A stretch of 64,000 nucleotides of DNA from an uncultured Bacilli bacterium (GTDB lineage Bacteria; Bacillota_I; Bacilli_A; RF39; UBA660), in assembly GCA_934162325.1 (NCBI GenBank), contig CAKPIH010000001.1, forward strand, positions 1-64,000. Direction: 5' to 3'. The notes under the pieces are model-generated. The model searched no databases and had not been told where the DNA came from. It saw nothing but the letters and a program-made list of their open reading frames with translations. Shown here piece by piece: positions 16,888-25,430 of this stretch. The position numbers and the translations under genes were made by a program. Position 1 is the first letter of the stretch; each line of letters opens with the position of its first letter.

Positions 16888-17838
16888 TTATTTGTGAACA
16901 AGTTCTCCTCTAGGACATCTATTTCCCCAAGAATCAATAATTTTATTATCTCTCATAACTTTAATAATCTCACAATTGTTAGAGCAGCCTTTACATTCTG
17001 TTCCTTTAGTTTCAAAAACAATATCTTCTATATCAAAAGAAAAATCAATTTCTTCTTCTGCCATCGATAAAATAGCTACTCCTAAAGCACCAGTCAAATG
17101 AGAATTATTATCAACATATACTTTATATCCAGTAATTTTTTCAAAAGCCTTAACTACCCCAATATTTTTCGATACTCCGCCTTGAAATACAATTGGTGGT
17201 TTAATTTTTTTACCTTTACCAACATTATTTAAATAATTATTAACAACCGCTTCACAAAGACCCGCTATTATATCTTCTTTTTTATGTCCTATTTGTGATT
17301 TATGTACTAAGTCAGATTCTGCAAATACTGTACATCTAGCAGCTATCTTAGTAGGATTATCACTAGTAAGTGCTATCTTACCAAAGTCTTCAATAGGAAT
17401 ACCAAGTCTTTTAGCCTGACTAGATAAAAAAGAACCCGTACCAGCAGCACATAAAGTATTCATTGCATAATCAGTAACAATACCATTATCAATAATAATA
17501 ATCTTCGAATCTTGCCCTCCTATCTCAAATATCGTCTTAACATTAGGATATATACTCATAGCTCCTATAGCATGAGCAGTAATTTCATTCTTAATAGTAT
17601 TAGCTCCTAGTATTGTTCCAATTAATTTTCTAGCAGAACCAGTTGTACCTACTCCTACAACCTTATATTTATTTAAGTCTATATTATTCTTAAGTTCCCT
17701 AATAACTCTCTTACTAGCCAAGATAGGATTACCTTCAGTATATAAATATGAACTTGCTATAATATTATTATTTTCATCAATAACAACCCCTTTAGTAGAT
17801 ATACTACCAATATCAATTCCTAAATACGCCTTTTTCAT
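16888..17838 (-). CDS. Acyl-CoA dehydratase activase-family ATPase
   Basis: A 316-residue ASKHA-fold ATPase of the BcrAD/BadFG (HgdC) family. These use ATP to fire single electrons into 2-hydroxyacyl-CoA dehydratases or benzoyl-CoA reductases. Motifs: GIDIGSISTKGVVID (phosphate-1), GGQDSKII, and NTLCAAGTGSFLSSQ, which holds the cluster cysteine. A second cysteine is in ARCTVFAESD. A C-terminal CKGCSNNCEI segment and CPRGE add a further cysteine group, which marks the free-standing variant. No dehydratase subunits are nearby, so its partner is elsewhere or unknown. The ATG at 17838 follows GAGGTGG. Confidence 0.85.
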   Translation of the reverse strand: MKKAYLGIDIGSISTKGVVIDENNNIIASSYLYTEGNPILASKRVIRELKNNIDLNKYKVVGVGTTGSARKLIGTILGANTIKNEITAHAIGAMSIYPNVKTIFEIGGQDSKIIIIDNGIVTDYAMNTLCAAGTGSFLSSQAKRLGIPIEDFGKIALTSDNPTKIAARCTVFAESDLVHKSQIGHKKEDIIAGLCEAVVNNYLNNVGKGKKIKPPIVFQGGVSKNIGVVKAFEKITGYKVYVDNNSHLTGALGVAILSMAEEEIDFSFDIEDIVFETKGTECKGCSNNCEIIKVMRDNKIIDSWGNRCPRGELVHK

Positions 17839-17889
17839 TTTCCACCTCAAAATAATTATATGAGATAAAAATTAAAAAAGATGTCGAAT

Positions 17890-18375
17890 TTAGACATCAA
17901 TTTTATCTTTTAAACAAGTATACTTAACTCCACAAGCATCAAGCATCTTTTTAGAAGCAATAACTTCTTTAGTATCTTTATATTTATCCTCTAAATAATA
18001 TAATTCTTTAATACCAACTTGAATAATTTCCTTTGCACACTCATTACAAGGAAATAAATCAACATATATTTTTGCTCCTTCTAAATCTTTATTACTACCT
18101 CTATAATTTAGTATAGCATTTCTTTCAGCATGAACAACATAAAGATATTTAGTTTCAAGTGCATCACCTTCTCTATCCCAAGGAAAATAATGATCATCAT
18201 ATCCATTTGGAGTACCATTATATCCTACTGATAAAATTCTATTATTTTTACTTACAATACAAGCACCAACTTGTGTATTAGGATCCTTACTTCTTCTTGC
18301 AGCAAGTTTAGCAACCCCCATAAAGAATTCATCCCAAGATAAGTAATCTTTTCTTTGTTTATTAACCTTCTTCAT
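17890..18375 (-). CDS. Deoxycytidylate deaminase
   Basis: Converts dCMP to dUMP for dTMP synthesis (161 residues; ComEB family). The zinc-binding deaminase motif is complete: VHAERNAIL near residue 83 and PCNECAKEI near 107. The N-terminal half has the ARRSKDPNTQVGACIV signature, and NGTPNGYDD is typical of dCMP deaminase. In Bacillus the homologue comEB lies next to comEC and holA; here it is apart from holA. The ATG at 18375 follows GGAGGT at the correct spacing. Confidence 0.92.
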   Translation of the reverse strand: MKKVNKQRKDYLSWDEFFMGVAKLAARRSKDPNTQVGACIVSKNNRILSVGYNGTPNGYDDHYFPWDREGDALETKYLYVVHAERNAILNYRGSNKDLEGAKIYVDLFPCNECAKEIIQVGIKELYYLEDKYKDTKEVIASKKMLDACGVKYTCLKDKIDV

Positions 18376-18428
18376 TATAATACCTCCATCCATATAATCA
18401 ATTATATCATAAAATTACATAATAAATA

Positions 18429-18457
18429 TAGATAAATTTAAAATTTATTGTTATAAT
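18429..18457 (+). promoter_or_regulatory. Promoter of the CPBP protease gene
   Basis: -35 TAGATA (18429-18434), 17-base spacer, -10 TATAAT (18452-18457) on the plus strand, 15 bases before the start codon. The -35 is a weak match. Confidence 0.5.
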
Positions 18458-18472
18458 ATAAGAGGTGGTAAC

Positions 18473-19156
18473 ATGAAAAATAAAATTAAAAATATCTTTA
18501 AAAGCATTGGTATAATATTATTACTATTATGCTTTAATTCAGTTATGTTTAGTATATTTAATATTAACTTAAAATCATTATCAGAAAAAGAATATCTAAT
18601 ATATACTGTTTTATTTGAATTAGTATTATTAATAATATTTATCATAATATATCATAAAACACTATTAAAAAATGGAAAAGAATACTTTAAAAACTTTTCC
18701 GAAAACTTTAAACAATCATTTAAATATTGGCTAGTAGGCTTTATTGTTATGGCTACTAGTAATATTATAATAACCTTTGTATTAAAACAAACAATCGCAG
18801 GTAATGAAGAACTAGTAAGAAGCTATATTGATACATCTCCTCTATTAATGATATTTAGTACTGTAATATATGCCCCTATATGTGAAGAATTAACTTTTAG
18901 AAAAAGTATTAAAGATGCTATAAATAATAAATATATTTATATTTTAACAAGTGGTTTATTATTTGGTTTCTTACATATAGTAAGTTATATAAATACCCCT
19001 CTAGATTTAGTATATCTAATACCTTATACTTCATTAGGAATAGTATTTGCTACTCTTTACTATAAAACAAATAATATCTTTTCTACTATTACTATTCATG
19101 CTATGCATAATGCTCTATCAGTTCTAGTATATCTTTCACTAGGAGGCCTATCATGA
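18473..19156 (+). CDS. CPBP intramembrane metalloprotease (CAAX/Abi family)
   Basis: A 227-residue membrane protein with six to seven hydrophobic segments. The three CPBP motifs are present: EELTFRKSI (glutamates of motif 1, about residue 142), GFLHIVSY (about 168) and HAMHNALS (about 212). Family members process prenylated or other membrane proteins, or give self-immunity to bacteriocins; the substrate here is unknown. The gene is the first of a two-gene plus-strand operon; its TGA stop overlaps the ATG of the next gene. The ribosome-binding site is AGAGGTGG. Confidence 0.85.
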   Translation: MKNKIKNIFKSIGIILLLLCFNSVMFSIFNINLKSLSEKEYLIYTVLFELVLLIIFIIIYHKTLLKNGKEYFKNFSENFKQSFKYWLVGFIVMATSNIIITFVLKQTIAGNEELVRSYIDTSPLLMIFSTVIYAPICEELTFRKSIKDAINNKYIYILTSGLLFGFLHIVSYINTPLDLVYLIPYTSLGIVFATLYYKTNNIFSTITIHAMHNALSVLVYLSLGGLS

Positions 19157-20004
19157 AAAAATTTATAAGATTTCTATTAATATTATTCTTACTTATAGCA
19201 CTAGTAGTAATTTATGCTAGATATGGTGGTACAGAAGGATTAAAAACTAAAGAATATACTATTGAAACTAAAGATATTGCTACTACATTTGATGGAATAA
19301 AAATAGTTCAGTTTAGTGACTTACATTATTTAAGAGTAACTAATAAAGATAAATTAAAACAAGTAGTAGAAGAAATAAATTTAATCAATCCAGATATTGT
19401 ATTTTTTACTGGAGACTTAATAGATAAAGACTTTACTACTACAGATAAAGATAAAGACGATTTAATTGAAGAATTAAATAATATAAAATCAAAATATGGA
19501 AAATATGCTATCATTGGCAATCATGATCATGTTAAAGATATAGATTTATTAAAAGATATCTATACCAATAGTGGCTTTACTCTTTTACAAAATAGTTATG
19601 ATATTATCTATGGTAAAGATAATGATAAACTATTTATTGGAGGTGTAGATACTTATAGTTATAATGAATCAGATATCGATAAAGTAATGAATTACTTTAC
19701 TGATAATGAAGATATAAGTTATAAAATAATACTTACTCATGAACCAGATTATACTGATATAATTTTAAGTAAATATAAAGTAAACCTAATATTAGCGGGT
19801 CATTCCCATAATGGTCAAATAAATATACCATATGTAAAAAAATTATTTTTACCATATGGTAGTAAAAAATATTATGAAAATTATTACAAAGTAAATGATA
19901 CTGACTTATATGTATCAAGTGGTATTGGAGAATCAAGAATAAACTTTAGATTATTCAATAAACCATCAATTAACTTTTATAGAATAAATAAATTAGGAGC
20001 ATAA
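19153..20004 (+). CDS. Membrane-anchored metallophosphoesterase (YkuE-like)
   Basis: A 283-residue calcineurin-like phosphoesterase with one N-terminal transmembrane anchor (about 5-24). The metal-binding motifs appear in order: VQFSDLHYL, FFTGDLID, GNHDH, a histidine in LTHEPD, and AGHSHNGQ. The closest known type is YkuE and UDP-2,3-diacylglucosamine-hydrolase-like enzymes of the cell envelope; the true substrate is unknown. It is translationally coupled to the CPBP protease by an ATGA overlap. Confidence 0.88.
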   Translation: MKKFIRFLLILFLLIALVVIYARYGGTEGLKTKEYTIETKDIATTFDGIKIVQFSDLHYLRVTNKDKLKQVVEEINLINPDIVFFTGDLIDKDFTTTDKDKDDLIEELNNIKSKYGKYAIIGNHDHVKDIDLLKDIYTNSGFTLLQNSYDIIYGKDNDKLFIGGVDTYSYNESDIDKVMNYFTDNEDISYKIILTHEPDYTDIILSKYKVNLILAGHSHNGQINIPYVKKLFLPYGSKKYYENYYKVNDTDLYVSSGIGESRINFRLFNKPSINFYRINKLGA

Positions 20005-20020
20005 CCCCTAATTTATTTTT
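19989..20020. terminator. Convergent terminator shared by two genes
   Basis: A nine-base-pair stem TAAATTAGG/CCTAATTTA (19989-19997 with 20007-20015). The stops of the plus-strand phosphoesterase (20002-20004) and of the minus-strand gene (20008-20010) both lie inside. T-runs follow on the plus strand. Confidence 0.75.
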
Positions 20021-21024
20021 TCTTTATGTTCATTATATTCTTTACTTCCATAAGAAATAATACCTTCATAAGCAAGTCTAGAATAAGCAAAACATAAAGG
20101 TATATTATTTTCTCTGCATATATGTTCTAGATCATTAATATTAACTTTAATCTTATTCCAAGTATTACTATCAATCATTTCATTTAAAGCATAATTATCT
20201 ATATTCTTCTCATTATCATCATCATTAATAATAATCTTATTTTTAAGTCTATTATAATCTTTTTTTACATGACCAAGTTCATGATATAAAGTAAAGTAAA
20301 AGCTAGCCTTCTCTTTAAAATATCTAGTAATATATATACAAGGATTATTTCCTTTTACCATAGAACATCCTCTAATCTTAGTACTAGGTAAAGCATCCTC
20401 GATAACTAAATAAATACCATATTTATTAAATAACTGAATAAGTTCTTCTTCATTAAATTTATTATTTCTAATTATTTTAAGTTCATTAAGTAATAAATTT
20501 AAATTACTACTTTTATAATCACTAATCTCCTTACCCATTATTATTCTATCACATCTTTTAATCCATAAATATATCTTATTAAGATCAGCATCATCTTTCT
20601 TTTTATATAATATTTTCTTATTATAATATTTATTAATATTATCAAAATTAGATATACCAAGATAATCAAGTAAATCCAATGCATTCTGTGTATAAGAAGA
20701 ACTATCTTTTAAAGTAATCCATTTTCTTTTACTCATTTCATTTATACAAAAAGTATTTAAATATTTATTAATTTCTTTTTCATTATCAAAATTACTATTC
20801 AAATAATCATATATTCTCTTTTTAGATTCAACATAAAATATCAAATTAACATCAATATCTGTAATTAAACTGATACCAAGCATTAATTCTTCTGATATAT
20901 TAGTTTTACCACATAATATTTCATTCATATGCTTAGTAGAAATACCAAGTCTTTCTGCAAAATCAGTTTGTGATACTTTATAAAATTCTAAATAATCTCT
21001 TAACATACTTCCAAATCCTTGCAT
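20008..21024 (-). CDS. Helix-turn-helix protein with M78 (ImmA/IrrE) peptidase domain
   Basis: A 338-residue two-domain protein. The N-terminal Xre-type helix-turn-helix (residues 5-60) has VSQTDFAERLGISTKHMNEILCGKTNIS, which is the HigA/VapI type. The C-terminal M78 zinc peptidase domain holds the motif LYHELGHVKKD near residue 245. Proteins of this layout cleave or inactivate a repressor, or act as antitoxins in HigBA-like loci. No toxin-sized partner gene lies next to it. It faces the phosphoesterase gene tail to tail. Confidence 0.85.
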   Translation of the reverse strand: MQGFGSMLRDYLEFYKVSQTDFAERLGISTKHMNEILCGKTNISEELMLGISLITDIDVNLIFYVESKKRIYDYLNSNFDNEKEINKYLNTFCINEMSKRKWITLKDSSSYTQNALDLLDYLGISNFDNINKYYNKKILYKKKDDADLNKIYLWIKRCDRIIMGKEISDYKSSNLNLLLNELKIIRNNKFNEEELIQLFNKYGIYLVIEDALPSTKIRGCSMVKGNNPCIYITRYFKEKASFYFTLYHELGHVKKDYNRLKNKIIINDDDNEKNIDNYALNEMIDSNTWNKIKVNINDLEHICRENNIPLCFAYSRLAYEGIISYGSKEYNEHKEKIN

Positions 21025-21083
21025 TATTCATCACCTTCTACACATATTATAACCCACAAAGTAATAATATGCAAGTAAAATTA

Positions 21084-21113
21084 CAAAAAAAGAATAACAA
21101 TCAACGTTATTCT
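21084..21113 (-). terminator. lon terminator
   Basis: Eight-base-pair stem AGAATAAC/GTTATTCT followed by seven T on the minus strand, starting five bases after the lon stop. Confidence 0.85.
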
Positions 21114-21117
21114 CAAA

Positions 21118-23412
21118 TTATTTAAACAAAGACTTATAAACATCCTCATAATCTTCAACTAATATAATATTAAGATTATCTCTTACTTCACTAGGAAGTA
21201 AAGAAAATTCTTTAGAAGATTCAAGAGGTAAATAGACAGTATCAATACCATTCGTAGTAGCGGCAATCAACTTTTCTTTTAAGCCTCCTACTGGAAGTAT
21301 CTTTCCTCTTAGCGTAATCTCTCCTGTCATAGAAACATTATTAGGAATAATCTTATTCTTAAGTAAACTAAGTATAGCAGTAACAATAGTAACACCAGCA
21401 GAAGGACCATCTTTAGGAATACTTCCCTCCTCAATATGAAAGTGAAAATCTACTTCTTCAAATATTTTATAATCTATTTTAAACATCGTATTATTAGCCT
21501 TAATATAACTAAGAGCAATATAAATACTTTCTTTAATAACATCTCCTAAAGCACCTGTCAAAGTAACATTACCTTTACCAGGATATAAAGTACAAGTAAC
21601 TTTAAGAATATTACCACCATACATTGTATAAGCAAGACCATTAACAATACCAGTCTTAGTATTAGTATCATTAATAGTAATATTATATTTAGTAGCCCCT
21701 AAATAGGCTTCAACATCACCATTATCAATAACAATTTTACTGCTCTTATCATTATTAATAATAGCCTTTCTAATAATAGAATCAATCTGTCTATATAAAT
21801 CTCTAGCTCCCGCCTCTTTAGTATAATAAGTAATAATTTTCTGAATAGCAGAGTCAGTAAACTTAATATTCTTAACCTTATATTCATTAAGTAAATCAGG
21901 AATTAAATGATATTTAGCAATATTAAGTTTTTCATATATTGTATAACTAGATAACTCAATAATCTCTAGTCTATCAAGTAAAGGGGCAGGTATACCACCA
22001 ATATTATTTGCCGTAAGTATAAACATAACATTAGATAAATCAAATTCTTCTTCAATATAGTTATCACAAAACTTATCATTCTGTTCCTTATCAAGAATCT
22101 CAAGAAGTGCACTAGCAGGATCACCCTTATAATCCTTAGTAAGCTTATCAACCTCATCAATTAAAAATACCGGATTAGAAGTATTAGCCTTCTTCATTTG
22201 TTGAATAATCTTACCAGGAGAAGCACCTACATAAGTTCTTCTATGACCTAATATTTCTGCTTCGTCATTAATACCACCAAGAGATACCTTAACAAAATCT
22301 TTATTCAAAGCCTTAGCAATACTACTAGCCAGTGAAGTCTTACCAACTCCAGGAGGACCAACTAAACATATAATAGGACTATTTGAAGTATTAGTCTTTT
22401 TCTTTACTGCTATATATTCAATAATTCTCTTCTTAACACTCTCTAAACCAAAATGCGAATTATTAAGAACCTCAGTAATCTTTTTAACATCAGTATTATC
22501 TTTAGATAACTTATTCCAAGGTAAGCAAAGAAGCCAATCAATATAAGTTCTAATCGTGGTAACCTCAGGAGATGCACTACTAGTAAGAGAATACCTATCA
22601 ATCTCTTCATTAAGTCTCTTAATAATGCTTTCAGGTAAATCAAGACTATTCATTTTATTCCTAATCTTATCAATATCAGCATCTTTTAAATCAACTTCTC
22701 CTAGTTCTTCTTTAATAAGTTTAATCTTCTCTCTAAGCATATATTCTTTTTGTTCTTCTTCAAGTTTAACTTTTAAATTATCTTCAATTTCATTCTCTAA
22801 TCTAACTGTCTCAATCTCTTTAGACAAATCTAAAGTAATTTCTCTAATTCTATTCATAGGATTAGTAATACTAACATACTTTAATACTTCATTATATTCA
22901 AGAGGTAACTCAGACACAATAATATCAGATAACTTACTAATATTCTTAACCTCAGTAATTCTACCAATAACAGTATTAGACATATAAGGAGATATATCAA
23001 TATACTCATCTAATTTACGATACAAAACTCTTCTTAAAGCAGAAGCTTCTACTTCATTATAATCATATTCCTTAGTAGAAATAACAAATGCTGACAAAAA
23101 ATCATTATTATTATTAATACTAACAATTTCCACTCTATCAATACCAGTCATAACTACTCTAGTAATACCATTAGGTAAATCAATCTTTGATTTAATCTTA
23201 CCTAATATTCCAATATCTGGTAAAGTATTATAATCAGGATCTTCTTCTAACGGATCATTTAAATTAATTAAAAGAACATAACCATCATAATTACTTTCTG
23301 CCATATTAAGTATTTTTTTATCAATATCATTACTAAATTCAAGTCTAGTATCATTAAATGGAAGTAATACCACATCTCTAAGATATAATATAGGTAGATT
23401 AGTCTGAGTCAT
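21118..23412 (-). CDS. lon: ATP-dependent protease Lon
   Basis: LonA (764 residues) degrades misfolded and regulatory proteins in the cytoplasm. The N-terminal substrate-binding domain (1-200) starts LPILYLRDVVLLPF. The AAA+ domain carries Walker A GPPGVGKTS near residue 350 and FLIDEVDKL. The C-terminal protease domain has the catalytic serine in DGPSAG (Ser671) and the lysine in GGLKEK (Lys714). Length is typical for LonA and there is no membrane insert as in LonB. The AGGAGGAG site fixes the start. A sigma-A promoter precedes a leader with a terminator-like hairpin, which suggests attenuation. Confidence 0.97.
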   Translation of the reverse strand: MTQTNLPILYLRDVVLLPFNDTRLEFSNDIDKKILNMAESNYDGYVLLINLNDPLEEDPDYNTLPDIGILGKIKSKIDLPNGITRVVMTGIDRVEIVSINNNNDFLSAFVISTKEYDYNEVEASALRRVLYRKLDEYIDISPYMSNTVIGRITEVKNISKLSDIIVSELPLEYNEVLKYVSITNPMNRIREITLDLSKEIETVRLENEIEDNLKVKLEEEQKEYMLREKIKLIKEELGEVDLKDADIDKIRNKMNSLDLPESIIKRLNEEIDRYSLTSSASPEVTTIRTYIDWLLCLPWNKLSKDNTDVKKITEVLNNSHFGLESVKKRIIEYIAVKKKTNTSNSPIICLVGPPGVGKTSLASSIAKALNKDFVKVSLGGINDEAEILGHRRTYVGASPGKIIQQMKKANTSNPVFLIDEVDKLTKDYKGDPASALLEILDKEQNDKFCDNYIEEEFDLSNVMFILTANNIGGIPAPLLDRLEIIELSSYTIYEKLNIAKYHLIPDLLNEYKVKNIKFTDSAIQKIITYYTKEAGARDLYRQIDSIIRKAIINNDKSSKIVIDNGDVEAYLGATKYNITINDTNTKTGIVNGLAYTMYGGNILKVTCTLYPGKGNVTLTGALGDVIKESIYIALSYIKANNTMFKIDYKIFEEVDFHFHIEEGSIPKDGPSAGVTIVTAILSLLKNKIIPNNVSMTGEITLRGKILPVGGLKEKLIAATTNGIDTVYLPLESSKEFSLLPSEVRDNLNIILVEDYEDVYKSLFK

Positions 23413-23430
23413 TTTATCTCCTCCTGATAG

Positions 23431-23469
23431 AAAAAATATCCCTCATAAATAATAATTTTATAAGAGATA
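23431..23469 (-). promoter_or_regulatory. Terminator-like hairpin in the lon leader
   Basis: Stem of 13 pairs (23437-23449 with 23457-23469), seven-base loop, followed by six T on the minus strand, lying between the promoter and the ribosome-binding site of lon. Two of the pairs are G-U only when read on the minus strand, consistent with RNA function. It could stop transcription before lon under some condition; that is inference. Confidence 0.55.
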
Positions 23470-23494
23470 CATCACTTCCTTTTCTTGACTATAT

Positions 23495-23523
23495 ATAATA
23501 ACAATAAAATAAAAATATATCAA
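23495..23523 (-). promoter_or_regulatory. lon sigma-A promoter
   Basis: -35 TTGATA (23518-23523), 17-base spacer, -10 TATTAT (23495-23500) on the minus strand. The leader to the start codon is about 75 bases. Confidence 0.7.
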
Positions 23524-23558
23524 CCCCTTTTTACGATTTTTTTACATTTTTTACAACT

Positions 23559-23584
23559 AAAAAGAGGTCAAATTTCTTGACCTC
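23559..23584 (-). terminator. ssb terminator
   Basis: Perfect eight-base-pair stem GAGGTCAA/TTGACCTC with a five-base loop and a five-base T-tract on the minus strand. Confidence 0.85.
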
Positions 23585-23590
23585 AAACAA

Positions 23591-23959
23591 CTACTCTTCT
23601 TCCAAAGAAGAATCTTCTATAGTATCCTTTTTACGATTAGGATTAGAAGTAAGAAAAGTAACTTTCTCTGCTACTATCTCAGTCTTTTTTCTTTTAACTC
23701 CATCAGGAGATTCAATAATTCTTGTTTGAACTCTACCTTTAACACCAATCATATCGCCAGTGTCACAATACTCACTAGTAGATTCTGCAACTGCAGACCA
23801 TAAAGTACAATCTAAAAAGTCAGTATCATATTCACCATTAACATTCTTATAGTTTCTTGGTACCGCAAGAGTTAAAGTAGCATATTTCTTACCATTTTCC
23901 GTAACCTTTGTTTCAGGTGCTCTAGCAATTCTTCCTACTAAAACTATTTGATTAACCAT
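23591..23959 (-). CDS. ssb: Single-stranded DNA-binding protein, short form
   Basis: SSB (122 residues) coats single-stranded DNA during replication and repair. The OB-fold domain (1-105) has MVNQIVLVGRIARAPE, FLDCTLWSAVAE and GVKGRVQTR. The usual C-terminal tip, DDDIPF or DLPF, which recruits partner proteins, is absent; the chain ends in the acidic SSLEEE. The linker is only about 15 residues. This resembles the shorter second SSB of Firmicutes (SsbB/YwpH type) rather than the essential replicative one, so the gene name is by family only. AAAGGAGGAAAT precedes the start. Confidence 0.88.
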   Translation of the reverse strand: MVNQIVLVGRIARAPETKVTENGKKYATLTLAVPRNYKNVNGEYDTDFLDCTLWSAVAESTSEYCDTGDMIGVKGRVQTRIIESPDGVKRKKTEIVAEKVTFLTSNPNRKKDTIEDSSLEEE

Positions 23960-24140
23960 AATTTCCTCCTTTCGCCATCACTATACCAAAAAAGAGAGAT
24001 TACTTGCAAATTTTTAAAACATAATTTTCCCCTATAAAAAAATAGAGAAAATCATCGTTTCTCGGCCAGAAAAGAATTTTTTCCCTAAAAAAATATATTT
24101 CAAAAACATCTTTTAAAAATTTGCTAACTTTACATAAATT

Positions 24141-25430
24141 TTACACTTTTTCATTAATTTCTTTAATAATTGAATCAGAAATAGCCTTTGCTAAAGCATC
24201 TTGCTCTTCTTTTAAAGTATTAACATCAGTACTATTAGATATATAACCAAGTTCTAATAAGTAAGATTCATTACCTATATTACTATCATAGTAGGGATTA
24301 ACTCCTACCTTATCAGGATTACTACTATCAACATAAGCACCAGTCATAAAGCCTCCCGTTTCTCTAATCATATATAAATAATTAGATTTAGTAGTAACAT
24401 TATAATGCTTATAATTTTTTTCATCATATCCATCAATCGCAGACTGAACTTCACTCTCAGTAAAGTTATGAGTATAAATACCATCATACTTCTTATATAA
24501 TCTATTTGAAGAGTATCCTAAACTAGTATTACTAGTAATATTATTTACTATATCTTTAGCTAAATCATAATTAATATCACTAGGAGTATATATTTCAATT
24601 CCCTTTACTTTAGAAGAACCACTCTTATTAATATGAATAGAGAAAGTATATTTACTTTTAACCTCATTAGGAATAACTGCTCTACCACCTTTATTATACT
24701 CATCCATAACATGATTTTTATCAATATCACCTTCATCATGAGTTAATTTAACAGTAATACCAGCCTTCTCTAAATTACTTTTAACTTTCTTACTAATATC
24801 CATAGTAAAATCAGTTTCTTTATAATTACCAGAAGCACCACCACCATCCATACCACCATGGCCTGGATCAATAGTAACATCATAATTTTTATTCTTACTA
24901 TTATTCTTTTTAACAACAAATTCTAAAGTATTATATTCATTATTAGAATCAATAGTAATTATATTATTATATTTAGATAAAGTATAATAAACAGTTTCCT
25001 TATACTTAGTATCATTCTTAATACCATAATATTTAATAATAGGCTTTTCACTATCCTCACTATTAGGATAAGTAGCCTTAAGTACTAAATAATAAGTACC
25101 AATATCTAAATTATCTAAATATAAACCATTATTAATAAGATTAGAAATATAATAATTAATCTTACCACCATCAGTATCAGAAGTAATTTCTATATCATTA
25201 TCCTTACCATTATATAAAGTAAGACATAAACTATCATAATTCTTATCTTTAATATCAATATTACCTTCTATATTAAAATGATTACCATAAACATAATATT
25301 TAGAAGCATTACTAACCTCTTCTTCTAAATTAAGTTTGGGTACTTTACTTTTAATATAATTAACATATACAAAATAACCACCGCACCCCAAAATAACAAT
25401 TACAAATAAAAATCCTAGTATCTTTTTCAT
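24141..25430 (-). CDS. N-acetylmuramoyl-L-alanine amidase (Amidase_3)
   Basis: A 429-residue wall hydrolase that cleaves the bond between muramic acid and the stem peptide. A signal-anchor helix lies at 4-26. A beta-rich unassigned region covers about 40-175. The zinc amidase domain fills the rest: DPGHGGMDGG (first ligand His, about residue 189), KETDFT (Glu), FSIHIN (His, about 266) and the catalytic ESYLLELGYISN near the end. The domain has a long insert between ligands. It starts directly after sufB stops, so they may be co-transcribed. Roles in cell separation or mother-cell lysis are both possible. Confidence 0.88.
   Translation of the reverse strand: MKKILGFLFVIVILGCGGYFVYVNYIKSKVPKLNLEEEVSNASKYYVYGNHFNIEGNIDIKDKNYDSLCLTLYNGKDNDIEITSDTDGGKINYYISNLINNGLYLDNLDIGTYYLVLKATYPNSEDSEKPIIKYYGIKNDTKYKETVYYTLSKYNNIITIDSNNEYNTLEFVVKKNNSKNKNYDVTIDPGHGGMDGGGASGNYKETDFTMDISKKVKSNLEKAGITVKLTHDEGDIDKNHVMDEYNKGGRAVIPNEVKSKYTFSIHINKSGSSKVKGIEIYTPSDINYDLAKDIVNNITSNTSLGYSSNRLYKKYDGIYTHNFTESEVQSAIDGYDEKNYKHYNVTTKSNYLYMIRETGGFMTGAYVDSSNPDKVGVNPYYDSNIGNESYLLELGYISNSTDVNTLKEEQDALAKAISDSIIKEINEKV

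Noticed and set aside
18451..18645. A minus-strand frame opposite the start of the CPBP protease gene
   Set aside because: No ribosome-binding site, and it overlaps the promoter and coding part of a well-supported gene.
23485..23510. A CtsR-like sequence near the lon promoter
   Set aside because: Only AGTCAA plus an A-rich stretch matches; the second heptad is missing.
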